A DNA stretch of 64,000 nucleotides from JBFWNG01 sp050251195 (GTDB lineage: Bacteria; Bdellovibrionota_B; Oligoflexia; Oligoflexales; Oligoflexaceae): the NCBI GenBank assembly GCA_050251195.1, contig JBFWNG010000001.1, forward strand, positions 310,001-374,000, read 5' to 3'. Each line of letters starts with the position of its first letter. Within the stretch, counting starts at the first letter, position 1. The translations under genes were made by a program, and so were the position numbers. The notes under the pieces were generated by a model. The model ran no database searches. It saw nothing but the letters and a program-made list of their open reading frames with translations, and had not been told where the DNA came from. Below are positions 29,001-38,400 of the stretch, in pieces.

Positions 29001-29564
29001 TTAAAGCGCAGAATAGTCTGCTTCCAATTTGCTCTTCACTGTTTCGCAAGCCGACGAAGAAGCAAAGCCGCCGATGCTTTGGCTGGAGGAACTTCCGCCC
29101 GAGCTGTAACTGATTTTAACGGCATAAGAACTCCCCATCGCCGCACAAGAAAAGGTAAGACCGTCTGGAGGACACGAACTTACGCCAATGCCCTGAGTTG
29201 ATTTGCCGCCGCCCGTGCTCATACACACCTGGAGAGAGTTGCCTGAGCATGTCAGTGATGCCACCGCGCCGCCGCATTGACCTGCCGTATTGGCGCCGGT
29301 GTTGTCATTTCCTAATATGTCACCATCCGTATTTGTGGATACGTCGCCAGTATTGGTGTTGGTTGTATCGCCTGGCGGGGTGCCCGTGGTATTCGGTTGT
29401 CCTGTCGTGGTGCCTGGCTGAGTGCCGGGATTGCCGCCGGTAGGTGTTTCGCCGGATTTTACGTTGGAACCCTGTGCTCCGTTTCGTTGACTGCCGCCTT
29501 CATCTACTTGTTTGCAGCTGATCGCTAAGAGCAAAGAGGCAAAAAATAAAGAGTTTTTTCCCAT
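29001..29564 (-). CDS. Lipoprotein with Gly/Thr/Pro-rich linker and Cys-Ser-rich C-terminal domain
   Basis: The start at 29564 is chosen because GGGAG lies seven bases before it and the product then opens with a lipoprotein signal (lipobox LAISC, Cys16). A linker of about 60 residues is dominated by Thr, Gly, Pro and Asn (TPTGGNPGTQPGTTTGQ). The C-terminal 95 residues contain five Cys and many Ser/Gly (CSGNSLQVC, GVSSCPPDG, SYSSGGSSSSQS). The 187-residue layout is lipid anchor, flexible spacer, small disulphide-bonded head. No family recognised. Confidence 0.7.
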   Translation of the reverse strand: MGKNSLFFASLLLAISCKQVDEGGSQRNGAQGSNVKSGETPTGGNPGTQPGTTTGQPNTTGTPPGDTTNTNTGDVSTNTDGDILGNDNTGANTAGQCGGAVASLTCSGNSLQVCMSTGGGKSTQGIGVSSCPPDGLTFSCAAMGSSYAVKISYSSGGSSSSQSIGGFASSSACETVKSKLEADYSAL

Positions 29565-29670
29565 CGAAGAACTCCCAAAAAAATGGTGCAGGGACTTTAT
29601 CGGTCGCTGCACCAAAAAACTTAAATTTTTTTTCTATAAGCAATTGATTGTTAAGCGTTATTCTAGATTG

Positions 29671-30636
29671 TTACCATCCTAAGACATAGCCGAAAATGAG
29701 AGGCGCAACAATGGACGCGTCTGATTCGACGATGAACTTGGGCGTTGTGATATCGAGCTTACCCCAAGTGATCTTCTCACTCGGCGTAGCGCCCGAGTAT
29801 GACCCGTAGCTTGTCGTTGAGTCGCTAATCTGGCAGAAGTAGTTCCACTTCGGCGTCGATTTTTCGAGGTCTTGCTCCAACATAGGGACGACGCAAATAG
29901 GGAAATCTCCTGCGATGCCACCCCCGACTTGGAAGAATCCGATGCCTTTCGAGCCGCAGTACTCTTGATACCAAGTGGCAAGTTCCATCATGTAGTCGAT
30001 GCCTGTTTTGAGCACGGATTTTTTCACTTTGCCCTCGAGAACGCGAGCGGCAAATATGTTTCCGGTCGTTGAGTCTTCCCAACCGGGAACGAAGATTGGA
30101 AGATTTTTTTCGCACGCCGCAACAAGCCAGGAGTTCTTGGGATCGATCTGGAATTGGCTTTTCAGAGAACCGTCTCTTAGGATCTGATACAAGAATTCAT
30201 GCGGAAAGTAGCTCTTATTTCCTTCGCCCGCCTGCAGCCACTTTTTCATGATCGCATGTTCTAGACGGCGGATGGCTTCTTCTTCGGGAATGCAGGTGTC
30301 GGTGACACGGTTGAGGTGGCGTTCCAACAATGCCATCTCTTCTTGTTCCGTCAGCGATCTGTAGTTGGGAATGCGTTCGTAAAAATTGTGCGCAACGAGA
30401 TTGTACAGATCTTCCTCGAGATTGGCGCCTGTGCAACTGATTGCATGAATTTTGTCTTGTCGTATCATCTCGGCAAGAGAAAGGCCTAGCTCGGCGGTAC
30501 TCATGGCACCAGCCAAAGTCACCAACATCTTATTGCCGCTCTCGACATGTTTCTTATAGGCAGCTGCGGCATCTTTCAGGACTGCAGCGTTAAAATGTCT
30601 GTAATGATGGTTGATAAAGGTGGTTATCGGTCCCAT
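29671..30636 (-). CDS. Deoxyhypusine synthase-like protein
   Basis: The 321-residue protein resembles bacterial deoxyhypusine-synthase-like proteins. It has MLVTLAGAMSTAELG (NAD-binding start), HAISCTGANLEEDLYNLVAH, an IFVPGWEDSTTGN segment and the catalytic block SYSGATPSEKITWGKLD, in which Lys293 corresponds to the lysine that carries the aminobutyl intermediate. GAGGG eight bases upstream supports the start. Bacteria lack eIF5A, so members are thought to act on polyamines, for example as homospermidine synthases, or on unknown targets. The next gene upstream on the same strand is an agmatine-deiminase-family enzyme, which supports a polyamine role. Substrate not resolved. Confidence 0.82.
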   Translation of the reverse strand: MGPITTFINHHYRHFNAAVLKDAAAAYKKHVESGNKMLVTLAGAMSTAELGLSLAEMIRQDKIHAISCTGANLEEDLYNLVAHNFYERIPNYRSLTEQEEMALLERHLNRVTDTCIPEEEAIRRLEHAIMKKWLQAGEGNKSYFPHEFLYQILRDGSLKSQFQIDPKNSWLVAACEKNLPIFVPGWEDSTTGNIFAARVLEGKVKKSVLKTGIDYMMELATWYQEYCGSKGIGFFQVGGGIAGDFPICVVPMLEQDLEKSTPKWNYFCQISDSTTSYGSYSGATPSEKITWGKLDITTPKFIVESDASIVAPLIFGYVLGW

Positions 30637-30724
30637 GGCATATTCCCTCAGATAAAAGCATTTTTTCTATATGGTCATGGGACAAAGTTCAAGAAAATAA
30701 TGAGGTTCCAGCCTCCTGAGCCGC

Positions 30725-31894
30725 CTAATTTTTGGGGATGTCTACGGTGACGCAATGGATCGCACCGCCGTTGGTGATGAGGTGGTCGGCGTTGAGAAAT
30801 TTAACCTTATATCCATGCTTTTGGTACGCTTTTTCGACTTCCGCCTCGTACCGGGCAAAGTGGGCTGCATCCACATAGTCCTCGAGCGTGCCCGTCGACT
30901 TGTATCGTGGCACCAGGGCGACACCGTTGACAAGGGTTGAGTTTGTGTAAGAGGGAAAAATGGAGGAATTGGGAATCGGCATTGGGACGCGCTCGACCTT
31001 CGTGTGTTGCGCGAGGATCGCAGCTGCGCGGTCTAGGCTCTGCTGCATTTCCTTAATCTTCGGATATTGACGCGGCTCTTGCTTTTCCAATTCCTGCAAA
31101 GCTTGCTTGTCGATGGAATTGACGAGAACGATGCCTTTCCCAACGGGCTTGGCCCACATGTCGATGTGATTGTAGGGCGCCTTGTCGACGATGACGACAT
31201 TATTGCACCCTAAGAATTCTTTGAGATAAGAATTTATCTTGCCGGGGAGCTCTTCTCTCTCCGACTCTGTGAGGTCCTTCGAAAAGACGGATTCGTCGGT
31301 AAGGAAGCAGGTACTGCCGTCAAAGATAAAATTACCGCCTTCTAAAGTAAGCGGGATATGCTCGACGCCTAACTTGAGGAAGAGACCGATTTGGTAGGGA
31401 ACGGTGTCGTTCAGGTACGATTCGTCTCTAAACGGAAAATCTACGATTTTGAGCGCGCGCGGCGTCTCGGGAAACTTGGAAAAAATGAATTGTCCGCCAA
31501 AGTCCCTCACCCAATAACTATCATGAGAAACGGGAATAAACGATAATCTGTTTTCAGGGACGGTTCCCAAGCCGTTCTTTTGAAGCCATTCAATTTCGGT
31601 TTGCGGCGTAAGGTTGGTGCTGGTTAAGAATATGAGATTGGCTCCCGCCTCCAGAATGTCGGCTGCAAGGTTGCGCGCTGGGAATTCTTCTTCAAAAAGT
31701 GTGTCGCTGACGATAACAGAATCCGTGGGAAGAAAATCGGCACTGACGCGAAAATTTTTACCCAGACGCAAAATGTCGCTTTCGATCGAAGGGGGGCTTC
31801 GTCCTTTTATGTAATAAAATATTGCTGCTGCCAGACAAAAAAGGCTTAGCACCGTGAGAGCTAAGCCTTTTCCCAGCTTAATGGGTTGAGCCAT
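30725..31894 (-). CDS. Membrane-anchored agmatine deiminase / peptidylarginine deiminase family protein
   Basis: The 389-residue protein has one N-terminal membrane segment (about residues 10-30) and no lipobox, so the enzyme part faces the periplasm. The guanidine-modifying fold is shown by SYWVRDFGGQF, the LEGGNFIFDG loop, NHIDMWAKP with the catalytic His, and GGAIHCVT with the nucleophile Cys381 eight residues from the C terminus. The family includes bacterial agmatine deiminase (agmatine to N-carbamoylputrescine) and the secreted Porphyromonas PAD. Export to the envelope is unusual for a cytosolic-type agmatine deiminase, so extracellular agmatine or peptidyl-arginine are both possible substrates. 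It lies between the Lys-rich lipoprotein gene (3-base gap) and the DHS-like gene. Confidence 0.82.
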   Translation of the reverse strand: MAQPIKLGKGLALTVLSLFCLAAAIFYYIKGRSPPSIESDILRLGKNFRVSADFLPTDSVIVSDTLFEEEFPARNLAADILEAGANLIFLTSTNLTPQTEIEWLQKNGLGTVPENRLSFIPVSHDSYWVRDFGGQFIFSKFPETPRALKIVDFPFRDESYLNDTVPYQIGLFLKLGVEHIPLTLEGGNFIFDGSTCFLTDESVFSKDLTESEREELPGKINSYLKEFLGCNNVVIVDKAPYNHIDMWAKPVGKGIVLVNSIDKQALQELEKQEPRQYPKIKEMQQSLDRAAAILAQHTKVERVPMPIPNSSIFPSYTNSTLVNGVALVPRYKSTGTLEDYVDAAHFARYEAEVEKAYQKHGYKVKFLNADHLITNGGAIHCVTVDIPKN

Positions 31895-31897
31895 AGG

Positions 31898-32209
31898 TTA
31901 TTCCGCTGGCGTTTCCCCAGTTGTGGCTTTCTTAGCCGTTTTCTTCTTAGCTAGAGTCTTTTTCTTACCTTTTACAGCAGTCTTCTTGGTCGCGGTCGCC
32001 TTCTTTTTCGTTTTGGCTGGCTCTGGTGCCGGCGCAGCTTCTTCTCCCGCTGGCTCTTCCATACCTGCTTCAGCCTCAGGTGCCGCAGCAGCATCTTCTG
32101 CAGTTGGCGTTGTGGTTTCTTCAGTTGTCTTCTCGTCTCCAGAACCCCAACATCCTGCGAGAGCGATGACACAACCTGCAAGGACGGAATTAAGTACGTA
32201 GCGTTTCAC
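31898..32209 (-). CDS. Small lipoprotein with Ala/Glu/Pro linker and Lys-rich histone-H1-like tail
   Basis: GTG at 32209 is chosen as start because GGAGG lies five bases before it. The product of 103 residues has a signal peptide ending in the lipobox LAGC. A very acidic Ala/Glu/Pro stretch follows (EDAAAAPEAEAGMEEP), then about 45 residues made mostly of Lys, Ala and Thr (KTKKKATATKKTAVKGKKK), like the tail of histone H1 or of bacterial AlgP/H1 proteins. A polycation on a lipid anchor could bind peptidoglycan, LPS or polyanions, which is inference. It ends three bases before the agmatine-deiminase-family gene. Confidence 0.75.
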   Translation of the reverse strand: MKRYVLNSVLAGCVIALAGCWGSGDEKTTEETTTPTAEDAAAAPEAEAGMEEPAGEEAAPAPEPAKTKKKATATKKTAVKGKKKTLAKKKTAKKATTGETPAE

Positions 32210-32327
32210 AATTGCCTCCATAAATTATATGACCCAACTACATGGAATGATGCCTATCATCATACTATATCTCCGGTTGAAATATCTCTAAAAAAGAATA
32301 AGCTCGAAGGAAGATTTGGAGGCGACG

Positions 32328-32951
32328 ATGAAAACCTGGGGCAGCTACGTCTTTCTCATATTTCTGGCCTTTGCCACTATCGATCGTTTGTCGGCCGCGG
32401 AAGCGGGGACGGCAACCTTTGCCGGCGGTTGTTTCTGGTGCATGGAGCCCCCGTTTGAAAAGCTTCCCGGCGTGAAGGAAGTCATTTCCGGGTACATGGG
32501 CGGTACAAAAGCCAACCCCAAATACCAAGAAGTGTCCTCCGGTACAACCGGCCATGCCGAAGTTGTAACAGTCACATTTGATCCCAAAGTCATCTCTTAT
32601 CAAGATTTGTTAGAGACTTTCTGGCGAAACATTGACCCAACGGATGCCGAAGGACAATTTGTAGACCGAGGCAAACAGTATCGTTCGGTTATCTTTTTCT
32701 ATGACGAGGCGCAAAAAGAGAGCGCCACTGAATCAAAAGAAATCCTCACCAAGGCCAAGATCTTTTCCGCTCCAATTGTCACGGATATCGAACCGGCCGG
32801 GGCGTTTTATCCTGCTGAAGACTATCACCAGGACTACTTTAAGAAGAATCCTCTTCGATATAAATTTTACCGCTATAACTCAGGACGAGACGACTTCTTA
32901 GAAAAAGTTTGGGACAAACACAGGGCCTTCAGGATTTTCGGCAAGGACTAG
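32328..32951 (+). CDS. msrA: Peptide methionine sulfoxide reductase MsrA, exported form
   Basis: The ATG at 32328 is preceded by GGAGG at five bases; an ATG four codons upstream has no such site. The 207-residue product has an N-terminal signal or anchor segment (GSYVFLIFLAFATIDRLSA). The MsrA domain starts ATFAGGCFWCMEPPFEKLPGV with catalytic Cys35, followed by GYMGG, GHAEVV, the QYRSVIFFYD strand and AEDYHQDYF. Only the two Cys of GCFWC are present; the C-terminal resolving Cys found in E. coli MsrA is missing. It reduces methionine-S-sulfoxide, probably in periplasmic proteins. Two further genes follow at 15- and 13-base gaps. Confidence 0.92.
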   Translation: MKTWGSYVFLIFLAFATIDRLSAAEAGTATFAGGCFWCMEPPFEKLPGVKEVISGYMGGTKANPKYQEVSSGTTGHAEVVTVTFDPKVISYQDLLETFWRNIDPTDAEGQFVDRGKQYRSVIFFYDEAQKESATESKEILTKAKIFSAPIVTDIEPAGAFYPAEDYHQDYFKKNPLRYKFYRYNSGRDDFLEKVWDKHRAFRIFGKD

Positions 32952-32966
32952 CCAAGGAAAGAATAT

Positions 32967-34517
32967 TTGCTAAGAATTTTTTCTCTCATAGGGGCAGTCG
33001 CATTGCTGGTAGGCTGCCGCTTTCGAACGGAAAGTAATAACCCTAAAGTCAGTGCGGCCGAATATGTCGCCGAGGCTCGATCTTGGGTAAGACGCGAAGC
33101 CATCGTCGATGAGCTGGAAAGCGCCGGTTATTTTGATCCCCCGCAATGGAACCTTTACGATGCAAACAAGAAGAGAGCGGTGCTCGAAAAGGTTAAGACG
33201 GATGTCGATAAGAAATTCCGTGAACGTGTCGCCTACCTTGAAAACTACACGAATATGTCGAGCGACCAGATATTAGACATTCTCAAGACGGCACAGATCG
33301 TCGACAAAAATGGCCTGCCCGTTGGTATCGACGCCGACGACAACTATTACCGACTTAAGGATCCGGCGTCGGGAAAAATATTGTTCCGTGCAAAATTCAA
33401 GAGATCGGCCCGTGGTCCGGACGCGACGGACAATTGGCGACACTCACGCGGTGACTACAAGGATTTTGCGGGCGATATGCGAACCTCGATCGGCGCCAAA
33501 GGTGAAGCCATCTATCAGTTTGTATCGAACGCTGGATTTCCCGATTTGATTGCGCCCACGGTGACCAGGGTAGAAACATGGAAGGATGCCCAGGGGCATG
33601 TTTTGCAAAAGCAGGAGTTCTCGGTTTGGCTGCGGTATGAAGAGGGCGCGAGAATCGCGGGCTGGTTTTTTAAAGAAGTTGCAGAGGACGACTACGGTAT
33701 CCTGCGTCAAATCGAGGGATTTCATGACTTGAACAGGAAGTTTGTCCGACCGGGTTCCTTGAGCGAACAATTGAAACGCTTGCGACAGGATTTCATCAAG
33801 CCTATCAATTGGCAGATGCATCAGGCTCTCATCTACTTCGTAGCTGGGAACACCGATTCCACCTTGCCTGCCAATACGAGAATCCTGCCGTTTGGTCGCC
33901 TGACGAGCGTCGATCACGATTTGGCCTTTCAGCCGTTCCCGGTAGCGCGCACATTTATTCATAAGGATGAAGTGTTGGAAGAAACGCTCACGGCTCTGAC
34001 GAATATCAACATGAAGGCTCTGTCTCGAGCTGGACAAAAAGCCGGGTTAGATAAGGAAAGCGCCATATGGGCGATGGTTCGTTTGCAAGCGGTCCAAGAC
34101 AATCCCGACCTCCTTTCCAATCTAAATATCGACGTCGAAAACCTCGTCGTCAAAAGATATTATTCCGACGCAGTTCTCCGGAAGAAGGTCGCGACGGCTC
34201 TCGGCACCGCTTACGATGATATATATAAACCCGGAGACGTCTTTGGCGGATTTTCCTGGCAAGGCGGCACGCTGACGCTCTATAAACCAGGTTTTTACCT
34301 AGGGAAGCAATACCTCGACTACACAAAAAGATGCGGCACACTAGATATGCTTCCGACAAAAAGTGTTAGGTTCCAATCGAATAACACTGCCGGTTGTCCC
34401 AACTCATTCCTATCGAAGGTGTCCTTCGTTGAAGACCTGAGAGACGCACATTCGACCAACTTGACGCTTGTCTTAGAAGACGGAAATATCGTTTTCTTCA
34501 CTCCCGACAACCCATAA
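32967..34517 (+). CDS. Lipoprotein of unknown function (516 aa)
   Basis: It begins at TTG with AAGGAAAG close upstream and 15 bases after msrA. The signal peptide ends in the lipobox LVGC (Cys17). The mature protein is mixed alpha/beta without low complexity. Recognisable but unassigned stretches are YYRLKDPASGKILFRAKFKRS, a long central helical region and a GFSWQGGTLTLYKPGFYLGKQY segment near residue 430. Two Cys sit near the C terminus (RCGTLDM, AGCPNSF). The operon with msrA suggests an envelope role. Confidence 0.75.
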   Translation: MLRIFSLIGAVALLVGCRFRTESNNPKVSAAEYVAEARSWVRREAIVDELESAGYFDPPQWNLYDANKKRAVLEKVKTDVDKKFRERVAYLENYTNMSSDQILDILKTAQIVDKNGLPVGIDADDNYYRLKDPASGKILFRAKFKRSARGPDATDNWRHSRGDYKDFAGDMRTSIGAKGEAIYQFVSNAGFPDLIAPTVTRVETWKDAQGHVLQKQEFSVWLRYEEGARIAGWFFKEVAEDDYGILRQIEGFHDLNRKFVRPGSLSEQLKRLRQDFIKPINWQMHQALIYFVAGNTDSTLPANTRILPFGRLTSVDHDLAFQPFPVARTFIHKDEVLEETLTALTNINMKALSRAGQKAGLDKESAIWAMVRLQAVQDNPDLLSNLNIDVENLVVKRYYSDAVLRKKVATALGTAYDDIYKPGDVFGGFSWQGGTLTLYKPGFYLGKQYLDYTKRCGTLDMLPTKSVRFQSNNTAGCPNSFLSKVSFVEDLRDAHSTNLTLVLEDGNIVFFTPDNP

Positions 34518-34530
34518 CCCGGAGAGTAAC

Positions 34531-34878
34531 GTGATCGCGATGAAGACTGTGGGCTTGTTGTTAATCAGCAACGTATTCATGACTTTCGCATGGTACGGCC
34601 ATCTCAAGTTTAAGGACAGACCGCTGCATTGGGTTATCGTTATTTCATGGGCAATAGCGTTTGCCGAGTATTGCTTCCAAGTACCCGCCAACAGATTGGG
34701 GCACGGTCTTTTTTCTGCGTCACAGCTGAAGGTGCTTCAAGAGGTCATCACGTTTTCGGTCTTCAGCATTTTTACTCTGCTCTATCTCAAAGAGAAGCCC
34801 ACACTCTACGATATTGCTGCTTTCGTCTTGATTGCGGCGGCGGTAGCGATTAGTCTCTTTCAGCCGAAGATCGATTAG
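34531..34878 (+). CDS. DUF486 (DMT-like) small membrane protein
   Basis: The 115-residue protein has four predicted membrane segments and the DUF486 hallmarks MTFAWYGHLKFK near the N terminus, EYCFQVPANRLGH in the middle and a C-terminal ALLV-type helix ending in SLFQPKI. GTG at 34531 is supported by GGAG six bases upstream; an ATG three codons later is possible. DUF486 is related to the drug/metabolite transporter superfamily, but its substrate is not known. It is the third gene of the msrA operon. Confidence 0.88.
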   Translation: MIAMKTVGLLLISNVFMTFAWYGHLKFKDRPLHWVIVISWAIAFAEYCFQVPANRLGHGLFSASQLKVLQEVITFSVFSIFTLLYLKEKPTLYDIAAFVLIAAAVAISLFQPKID

Positions 34879-34881
34879 CCA

Positions 34882-35349
34882 TTAGTCCGCGATATTAAGC
34901 CAAGACAGAGTGCACGGCACGTTAATCTTTGCAATTGGCAACCCGCGCTCGTTGGCGAGTTTTACGCCGAAAGATTCTAGGAATTTCTTCTCGATCTCAA
35001 TGTCATCCCAGTATGCTGTTCGATCGGTGTTGACGCCGTATTTGATGGTCCAATCTTGAAACCATATGTTGCCAGTTTGTTCCGATCCGTATCCTCTGAT
35101 ATGGCCTTGCGGAGCGGTGCCAATGGCGTAAAGCACCTTTTGCGTGGCGACTTCTTTTGTGGGAAATCTGGTTACGTCTGTTAGTACCGCATTTACGTTT
35201 TCAGGTACCTCGCCGGTATTGTGATAAATCGTCAAAAGATATTTGCCCTGGCCCGAAGTGATTGCGCACGTAAAATTTAGGTTTTGGCTTGCCCACGATG
35301 TGCTGGAGATTGACAAAAACGAGAAAGCCAAAGCACTCAAGATTTTCAT
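34882..35349 (-). CDS. Secreted protein of unknown function
   Basis: The 155-residue protein has a cleavable signal peptide (MKILSALAFSFLSISSTSWA) and the ribosome-binding site GAGAGG. The mature part of about 135 residues is rich in beta-type segments (LNFTCAITSGQGKYLLTIYHN, NIWFQDWTIKYGV) with two Cys that could form one disulphide. It converges on the DUF486 gene with a three-base gap. No family recognised. Confidence 0.7.
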   Translation of the reverse strand: MKILSALAFSFLSISSTSWASQNLNFTCAITSGQGKYLLTIYHNTGEVPENVNAVLTDVTRFPTKEVATQKVLYAIGTAPQGHIRGYGSEQTGNIWFQDWTIKYGVNTDRTAYWDDIEIEKKFLESFGVKLANERGLPIAKINVPCTLSWLNIAD

Positions 35350-35432
35350 AGTAACCTCTCTTAGGCGGAAATGCCTGGGAGCGGGAACCTATCACTACTC
35401 TATGAGAAAGTCACTCGTTTAAGGAAGACCCT

Positions 35433-38400
35433 TTACTTCGCTTTTTTAAAACGACCTGTGATTTTTTCGACCGCGATATAAAGATTGGGAACGATCACCA
35501 AGGTTAAAATCGTCGAGCTGATAATACCGCCAATTGTTGCTACCCCTAAAGCCTGGCGTGCCGCACCGCCGACCCCTAAGCCTGTGGCTACCGGCAACAT
35601 ACCCGCTATCATGGCAACCGAAGTCATGAGAATGGGACGCAATCTTAATGGAGCAGATTCCAGAATCGCATCGTACGGTCGGTCGCCTTTGTCTCGCACG
35701 CGTTGCATGGCGAAGTCCACAAGCAGAATACTGTTCTTAGCCACAATTCCCGCTAATAGAATCATCCCAATGCCGCCGTAAAGGTCTAACGGAATGCCGA
35801 AAAGCAGAAGCGCCAAAACGGCTCCTGTGGCGGCAAGAGGCACCGCCGCCATGACGGTAAACGGTTGCGAAAAAGACTCGAACAGCGATGCAAGAATCAT
35901 ATACATGAAGAGACAACCCAGTAGAAGCGCGACAGCAACGTTGGTGAAGAGTTCTTTCATTTGCTCGTTCTGTCCGACGATCCGGATTCTATAGCCGTCG
36001 GGCATGGGCAGATTTTGGAGAGCGGTCTCGAGCTTGCTGACGATGTCGCCCAATGGCGCTCCGGTCTTGAGGTTGGCGCCGACGCGCATTATCTTTTGTC
36101 GATTTTCACGCGAGATCATCGGAGGCCCGGCGCCCGCGACGAGGTTGACGGTACTTCCTATGGGAACGGCAGTCACGTCGCTCTTGGTTCCAGAGTTGGT
36201 GAAAATGCTTTTTGCCAACAGGCTGTTGGCCGTAAGATGTTCTCCCTCTTTGAGTCGTACGCGAATCGGGATGCGTTCTGATCCGAGTTGAAGTTTGTTG
36301 CTGGTGTCGCCTTCTATCCAGGTTCGGAGCTCCTGGCTAATGGTTTTAGGCGTTACCCCGAAATGTCCCGCTAATTTTGGCGCCGTCATGAGTTCGAGTT
36401 CAGGCAATCCCTCGTCTTGCAAAGCCATGACATCGGTCACGCCGTCAATGTCTTCCATGATCGCCTTAACTTCCCGCGCCAAATCCCTAATCTTGCCGAG
36501 ATCCCCTCCAGAAACCATAACAGCAACAGGTTGGAAGCGGCCGCTACCCCCGCCCGACAAAGGATCAGAAGGTTCAGAAATTCGTGTCGTGTAGCCTATG
36601 AACCCGTCTATGGCTTTGCGAGTCTCCGTTCGGACCTCCGCGAGAGCTTCTTGATCTTTCGCGTAGTCGGGGCGTACTCTCACCGTCATATTGATGCTAG
36701 CATTTCCTAGATATCCCCGGCCTGATCTCATAGTCCAGTATTCCAAGCCTTTCACCGTCTTCATTCTTTCATCGACGGCATCGGCGACTTCGCTGATGCG
36801 CTCCACGGGAAGTGCGAGAGGGCCGTTGAGGCCGACCGAGAAAACATATCCGAGTTGCGTGGGGAGAAAGCTCTTACTAATGAAGGTAAATCCGAGGATA
36901 GCCACGGCTAGCGAGGCACCCGCTAAGGAGATGGAAATCCAAGGTTTGGGCAGAAGCCATGCAAGCACTGCTTTATAGCGCGTCTCGAGACGGGTAAATA
37001 AATGTTCAAATCGTTCAAGGACGGAGTTGATTTTTCGCCCGATTGCTCCCATGGAGCGCCATTCCACTTCGGGGTCGGCAATGTTCGCGAAGTAAGTGGA
37101 GAGCATGGGCGCCATGGTCAAGGCGTCCCATAGAGAAATCATGATCGCAAATACGACGGTCACCGCAAATTGCTGGAAAAATTGTCCTGTCGTTCCGCCC
37201 ATGAAGCCCACCGGAAGAAAGACGGCGACGATAGTTAGGGTAGTTGCCGTCACGGCGAGAGCCACTTCCTTTGTACCCTTTAGCGCGGCGTCCGCAGCCG
37301 TTGTGCCTTTAGTTTGCAAGTGCCTAAAGATGTTTTCGCGCACGACAATCGCGTCGTCGACGAGCAAACCGATGGCTAGCGAAAGGGCGAGGAGGGTCAT
37401 CACGTTGATTGTAAACCCGGCTACGGCCATCACCGCAAATGTTGTAATGATGCTGCTTGGAAGCGATAATCCCGTTGTGACGGTGGCGCGGGGGCTTCGC
37501 AAAAACAATAAGACGACGATGATCGTGAGGATAGCGCCGATGACAAGGGTTTCAAACACGTCCTTCACGTTCGTGCGGACCAACTCGGCATTGTCGCGTA
37601 TAACGTGGATCTCTATGTCGGAAGGCAACGTCTCGCGAAGTTTCTCTAGCTGCTCGAGTATTCCGTCGGAGACGGCCACCGTGTTTTCTCCAGATTGCTT
37701 TTTTATGTCAAGGTCGATGGCCGATTGCAGATTCTTGCCGTCGCTGATGCGACTGATGCGGCTGATGGCTTTAAACCCTTCGGAAATTTCCGCGACTTCG
37801 CCTAGGAGAATGGGTTGACCCTCCTTGTCGTGACCAACGGGAATAGTTTTCAGATCGTGAACGCCCTTGACGTGGGAAATCGAACGCAAGAGCCATACCC
37901 GGCCTTGACCCTCGAGCGTGCCTATGGGGTCATTGCCGTTGAAGGCCTTGATCGCATCGACCACTGAGTCGACATTGATTCGCCAGGCTTCAAGGGCTTC
38001 GGGCTTAAGTTCGACAATCACTTCACGTTCGCGCTCGCCACCCATTTCAACGTCGCCGACGCCCGGTATTTGACGGATACGATCGGCTATGTCCTCCTTG
38101 ATTATACGCGTGAGTTCTGAAGCCGTTCGTTTGCCGGTGATAGCGAGTTCGATGATCGGAGTGTCATCGGGATCTTGCCTGTAGACAACTGGTTCCGAGA
38201 GATCTTCGGGCATCGAAGGGCGCAGGTTGGCAACCTTAGCGCGAACTTGCATTTCCTGGAATTTGATATCGACATCGCTATCGAACTCCAACACCACCGT
38301 GGACGAACCCTCGCGGCTCATCGAGCGAAGATTTGTCAAACCGGCGAGACTGCTTAAGCCGTCTTCCATGGGTTTAGTAACGATTTCCTCTATTTCCTCC

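Noticed and set aside
36961..37818. Plus-strand ORFs antisense to the RND pump gene
   Set aside because: Ser/Thr/Ala/Val-rich shadows of a clear RND reading frame.
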